Shown here piece by piece: positions 61,342-64,000 of a stretch of 64,000 bases of DNA. Position numbers and translations under genes: made by a program. How positions within the stretch are numbered: position 1 is the stretch's first letter; each line of letters starts with the position of its first letter. The notes below the pieces were generated by a model. It saw only the letters and a list, made by a program, of their open reading frames with translations, was not told the origin of the DNA and did no database searches. The DNA comes from Enterococcus sp. MMGLQ5-1 (GTDB lineage: Bacteria; Bacillota; Bacilli; Lactobacillales; Streptococcaceae), in assembly GCF_013155265.1 (NCBI RefSeq), contig NZ_JABJXU010000004.1, positions 1 to 64,000 on the forward strand. Direction: 5' to 3'.

Positions 61342-61912
61342 AAAAACTCACTCTCCTTTGGCGTTCCATATCAGCCATTTCTTCTTTGGTTAGGTTTTGT
61401 TGATGTACACGAACAATTTTAGCGGGAATGCCAACAACAGTAACGTGATTAGGGACATCCTTTGTTACGACAGCTCCAGCCCCGACCTTTGCTTCAATCC
61501 CAACCTCAATTGGTCCAATCAGTTGAGCGTGTGCTGAAACAAGTGCACCCTGACGTACGGAAGGATGCCGTTTACCACTATGCTTACCTGTACCACCAAG
61601 TGTGACCCCATGATAAAGCATGACTCCCTTTTCTACAACAGCTGTTTCACCAATAACTAGCCCGCCACCATGATCAATAAAAACGCCGTCTGCAATTTCG
61701 GCACCGGGGTGAATTTCGATTTGCGTTAAAAACCGCCAAAATTGAGAATTCATTCTAGCGATTAGTTTCAATTTGTGCTGCCAAAGGAAGTGACTAATTT
61801 TATGTGCCGCCAAAGCCTTTACACCAGGGTAGGTTAAAAGAACTTCCAGTCCACTGCGCGCAGCAGGGTCATTTTCTTTAACAATTGAAATTGTTTCTTT
61901 CCAAAAGCCCAA
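61334..61912 (-). CDS. cysE: Serine O-acetyltransferase
   Basis: 192 residues; TTG start at 61912 (AAAGTGAG upstream). N-terminal helical part (~1-60) then a left-handed hexapeptide-repeat beta helix: EIHPGAEIADGVFIDHGGGLVIGETAV, GVTLGGTGKHSGKRHPSV, and VVTKDVPNHVTVVGIPAKIV. Makes O-acetylserine for cysteine synthesis. In Lactobacillales usually preceded by gltX; here a gap with a repeat precedes it. No T-box was seen in the 519-base upstream gap. Confidence 0.95.
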   Translation of the reverse strand: MGFWKETISIVKENDPAARSGLEVLLTYPGVKALAAHKISHFLWQHKLKLIARMNSQFWRFLTQIEIHPGAEIADGVFIDHGGGLVIGETAVVEKGVMLYHGVTLGGTGKHSGKRHPSVRQGALVSAHAQLIGPIEVGIEAKVGAGAVVTKDVPNHVTVVGIPAKIVRVHQQNLTKEEMADMERQRRVSFFD

Positions 61913-62103
61913 AGCAGATTCTCACTTTCTAAATAAATTTATTTGAGTATTTAATAGTCTTTTTAAATGATTGATGGTTAATTTAGTAGGATTTTCGCTT
62001 GCTCCAATTACCAACTAATGACATTACATTATTTTAACATTAAAAAGACTAAAAATCAGAGTAATTCTGGAAAAACTGCTTTGAATTTGAAAGGATTAAA
62101 TTC

Positions 62104-62430
62104 AAAAAGGAGCTGTGACATAAGTCCTAACCCCTTTTGTAATGTTCGTAATTTACGAGTTAAATTGCCTAAAAAATCTCAAAAAGTACATTGCCCGCTC
62201 GGGTGAAGTACGACCGAGCGGGCAATGTACTTATTTGACAGGCTTTCTCGGATTTAAGCTGTTCAAATAGATATGTCTTCGGTCAGACAAAATGTCTCTG
62301 ACTGAATAAACGAATGGCTTGCCTATTTTTCACAGTTTTAATCGGAGAGAGTAAGCACCTTTTTTACGATTTTTTATGAGGCAATTAGCCATTTTCTACT
62401 TGCTAAACGTCTTTTGTTCTACCTTCAATT
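62104..62430 (+). repeat. MITE-like dispersed repeat, copy C
   Basis: Starts AAGGAGCTGTGACATAAGTCC and ends ACGTCTTTTGTTCTACCTT. It shares with copy B the phrases GGCTTTCTCGGATTTAAGCTG, GGTCAGACAAAATG and TGAATAAACGAATGGCTTG, so copies B and C descend from one ancestor. Contains the perfect 19-bp inverted repeat 62184-62232. Confidence 0.75.
62184..62232. repeat. Perfect 19-bp GC-rich inverted repeat inside copy C
   Basis: AAGTACATTGCCCGCTCGG (62184-62202) is the exact reverse complement of 62214-62232, with an 11-base loop. The GC content is much higher than the surroundings, so it is a strong hairpin in either transcript. Confidence 0.85.
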
Positions 62431-62431
62431 G

Positions 62432-62578
62432 TTAATGATTTGTTGTGCCCCGTGTTTCAGTTCTAGTTGTTTTATTTTGGTCTTTTGGGTCAACATTGGT
62501 CTTACCATCTCCACTAAAGTGTTCTTCATCATGTTGACTGGTATAATGACCAGCATTTTGATTGCGACGATTACCCAT
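62432..62578 (-). CDS. 48-aa hydrophilic small protein
   Basis: ATG 62578 with GAGGTG 7 bases upstream; stop at 62432. The composition is very hydrophilic (MGNRRNQNAGHYTSQHDEE, then KDQNKTTRTETRGTTNH). No membrane helix or known domain. It resembles small basic/acidic stress-type or intrinsically disordered proteins. Encoded opposite to gmk. Confidence 0.55.
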   Translation of the reverse strand: MGNRRNQNAGHYTSQHDEEHFSGDGKTNVDPKDQNKTTRTETRGTTNH

Positions 62579-62743
62579 TTTATTCACCTCAATTTCTAGA
62601 TTATATTTATATTTTTATATATTTTTTATTAATAATCAATTATTTTGATTGAATCGATTATCAAGTGAAGCATGGATGAGTTATTAATATTACTTTTTTG
62701 TTACAAAAATATTTATTTTTTATTACAAAGGATTGTTTTCTAA

Positions 62744-63418
<675 letters not shown>

Positions 63419-63458
63419 ATAATATAGCTGGTTTATTGAGAAAGAGGAGAAATTAATT

Positions 63459-63800
63459 ATGATGTTAAAACCGTCAATTGACAAATTATTAGACCAAGTA
63501 AATTCAAAATATTCCTTATGTATTTTGGAAAGTAAACGTGCGCATGAATTAGCCGAGGGTGCTGAACCTACAATGAAGTTCAAATCGGTAAAAAATACTT
63601 TGCAGGCACTTGAAGAAATTGAAGCTGGTACGGTAAAAATTCATCCTAATCCAGAGTTGAAGCGTGAGCAAATTCGTCAGAAGGCAGAAGAGGAACGACG
63701 AGCTAAAGAGGCTGAAGAGCGGAAAATTCAAGAGCAGATTGCTCAAGAAAATGAATTGGCCGAAAAAAGCAGAGAAGCTAATGTTAATGTAGTGGAATAA
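63459..63800 (+). CDS. rpoZ: RNA polymerase omega subunit
   Basis: A 113-residue protein, [20 protein letters not shown] then [12 protein letters not shown] (the RxxxL/GxxP region), and [20 protein letters not shown] long Glu/Lys/Arg coiled-coil tail from ~70. Start ATG 63459 (or 63462), RBS AAGAGGAG. Part of gmk-rpoZ-priA. Confidence 0.95.
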   Translation: MMLKPSIDKLLDQVNSKYSLCILESKRAHELAEGAEPTMKFKSVKNTLQALEEIEAGTVKIHPNPELKREQIRQKAEEERRAKEAEERKIQEQIAQENELAEKSREANVNVVE

Positions 63801-63846
63801 TTAATAAGGGAGCTAGGAGGATAACCTTGCTCTTTTTCTATTAATT
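63797..63846 (+). terminator. Possible hairpin between rpoZ and priA
   Basis: GGAGC pairs with GCTC and outer AATTAATA with TATTAATT, with CTTTTTCTATT on the 3' side. It could partly terminate rpoZ transcription; read-through to priA would be needed unless priA has its own promoter. Confidence 0.4.
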
Positions 63847-63899
63847 AGTGTTTTAGGTGGTGAAAATATGCTGATTGATGCATATCAAAGGAGGCTTAA

Positions 63900-64000
63900 T
63901 TGCTAGTCGCTAAAGTTATTGTTGATATTGCTTTGATGCAAACTGATCGGGCTTATTCATATCTGGTTCCGCCAGAATTAGAAACAATTATTGAAAGGGG
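63900..64000 (+). CDS. priA: Primosomal protein N' (PriA), 5' end only
   Basis: TTG start at 63900 behind AAAGGAGGCTTAA; 33 complete codons are visible before the window ends. The sequence VAKVIVDIALMQTDRAYSYLVPPEL matches the conserved N-terminal DNA 3'-end-binding domain of PriA. A 12-codon frame at 63868-63906 (ATG after AGGTGG) overlaps the start, so translation may be coupled. Confidence 0.9.
   Translation, partial: MLVAKVIVDIALMQTDRAYSYLVPPELETIIER

Larger units (their letters stand above)
61913..62431. other. Gap upstream of cysE: repeat copy C, no gene seen
   Basis: 519 bases. The first ~190 hold the likely promoter of the cys operon, and the rest is repeat copy C with a strong palindrome. 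No T-box or SAM-type leader could be recognised. Confidence 0.5.

Noticed and set aside
61913..62100. T-box leader of cysE-cysS
   Set aside because: No AGGGTGGNACCGCG-like T-box or specifier stem could be found in this gap.
62018..62206. Plus-strand frame upstream of gmk in the cysE gap
   Set aside because: Runs through repeat copy C and its palindrome; no RBS and biased translation.

Overview
The window is AT-rich chromosomal DNA of a low-GC Gram-positive bacterium, most likely order Lactobacillales (an enterococcus, vagococcus, carnobacterium or lactobacillus relative). The evidence is a WxL/DUF916-DUF3324 surface pair, a DUF2969 protein, 2,3-BPG-dependent GpmA, a malate/malic-enzyme locus of the lactic-acid-bacterial type, the order cysE-cysS-mrnC-rlmB-sigH, and strong AGGAGG ribosome binding sites. 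I cannot name the species from sequence alone.

Layout. 1-290: 3' end of an IS3-family transposase. 600-9520: cell-surface region: a four-gene cluster (pectate-lyase-like adhesin, single-pass membrane protein, secreted protein, small LPxTN protein), a divergent LPNTG pilin-domain adhesin, a small unknown gene and an internalin-like LRR protein. 10050-16250 (minus strand): gpmA, a resolvase-like gene without catalytic arginines, a formate/nitrite channel, rpiA, an esterase, recF, yaaA and rarD. 16460-23470 (mostly plus): tsaE, GNAT, an LCP ligase, a TagO/WecA-type transferase, CorA, a GlcD-like oxidase, DUF2969 and tRNA-Gln. 23830-27330: a WxL surface protein with an amidotransferase-like N-terminus plus its DUF916/DUF3324 membrane partner. 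27500-32660: a PhnDCEE-type ABC importer with a cytoplasmic 5'-nucleotidase-family phosphatase. 32870-39940: MerR regulator, aldo/keto reductase, and a malate module (MaeK/MaeR-like two-component system, 2HCT transporter, malic enzyme) with a cre box. 40030-44400: TelA, XpaC, nudF, a small membrane protein, mtnN and a DUF960-like protein.

The main feature is a ~13.7 kb integrated element, 44976-58713, with the gene order of a phage-inducible chromosomal island (PICI): integrase, divergent CI-like repressor, small HTH protein, Rha-type regulator, excisionase-like HTH, AEP-type primase, SF3 helicase, an iteron-rich candidate origin, a TerS-like HTH protein, small late genes, and cargo (two cold-shock proteins, a protein with an HNH-like metal-finger pattern, N5-(carboxyethyl)ornithine synthase and a micro-membrane protein). 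It is bounded by a perfect 23-bp direct repeat. It lies between rlmB and a SigH/ComX-type sigma factor gene, and the attachment core is the hairpin containing that gene's Shine-Dalgarno sequence. The insertion therefore replaces everything upstream of the sigma-factor ribosome binding site.

58770-64000: rlmB, mrnC, cysS and cysE (minus), then a 48-aa hydrophilic protein (minus), gmk, rpoZ and the first 101 bases of priA (plus). Four copies of a dispersed MITE-like repeat family (9618-9740, 32693-32839 inverted, 34358-34770, 62104-62430) sit in intergenic gaps; one carries an internal 129-bp tandem repeat.
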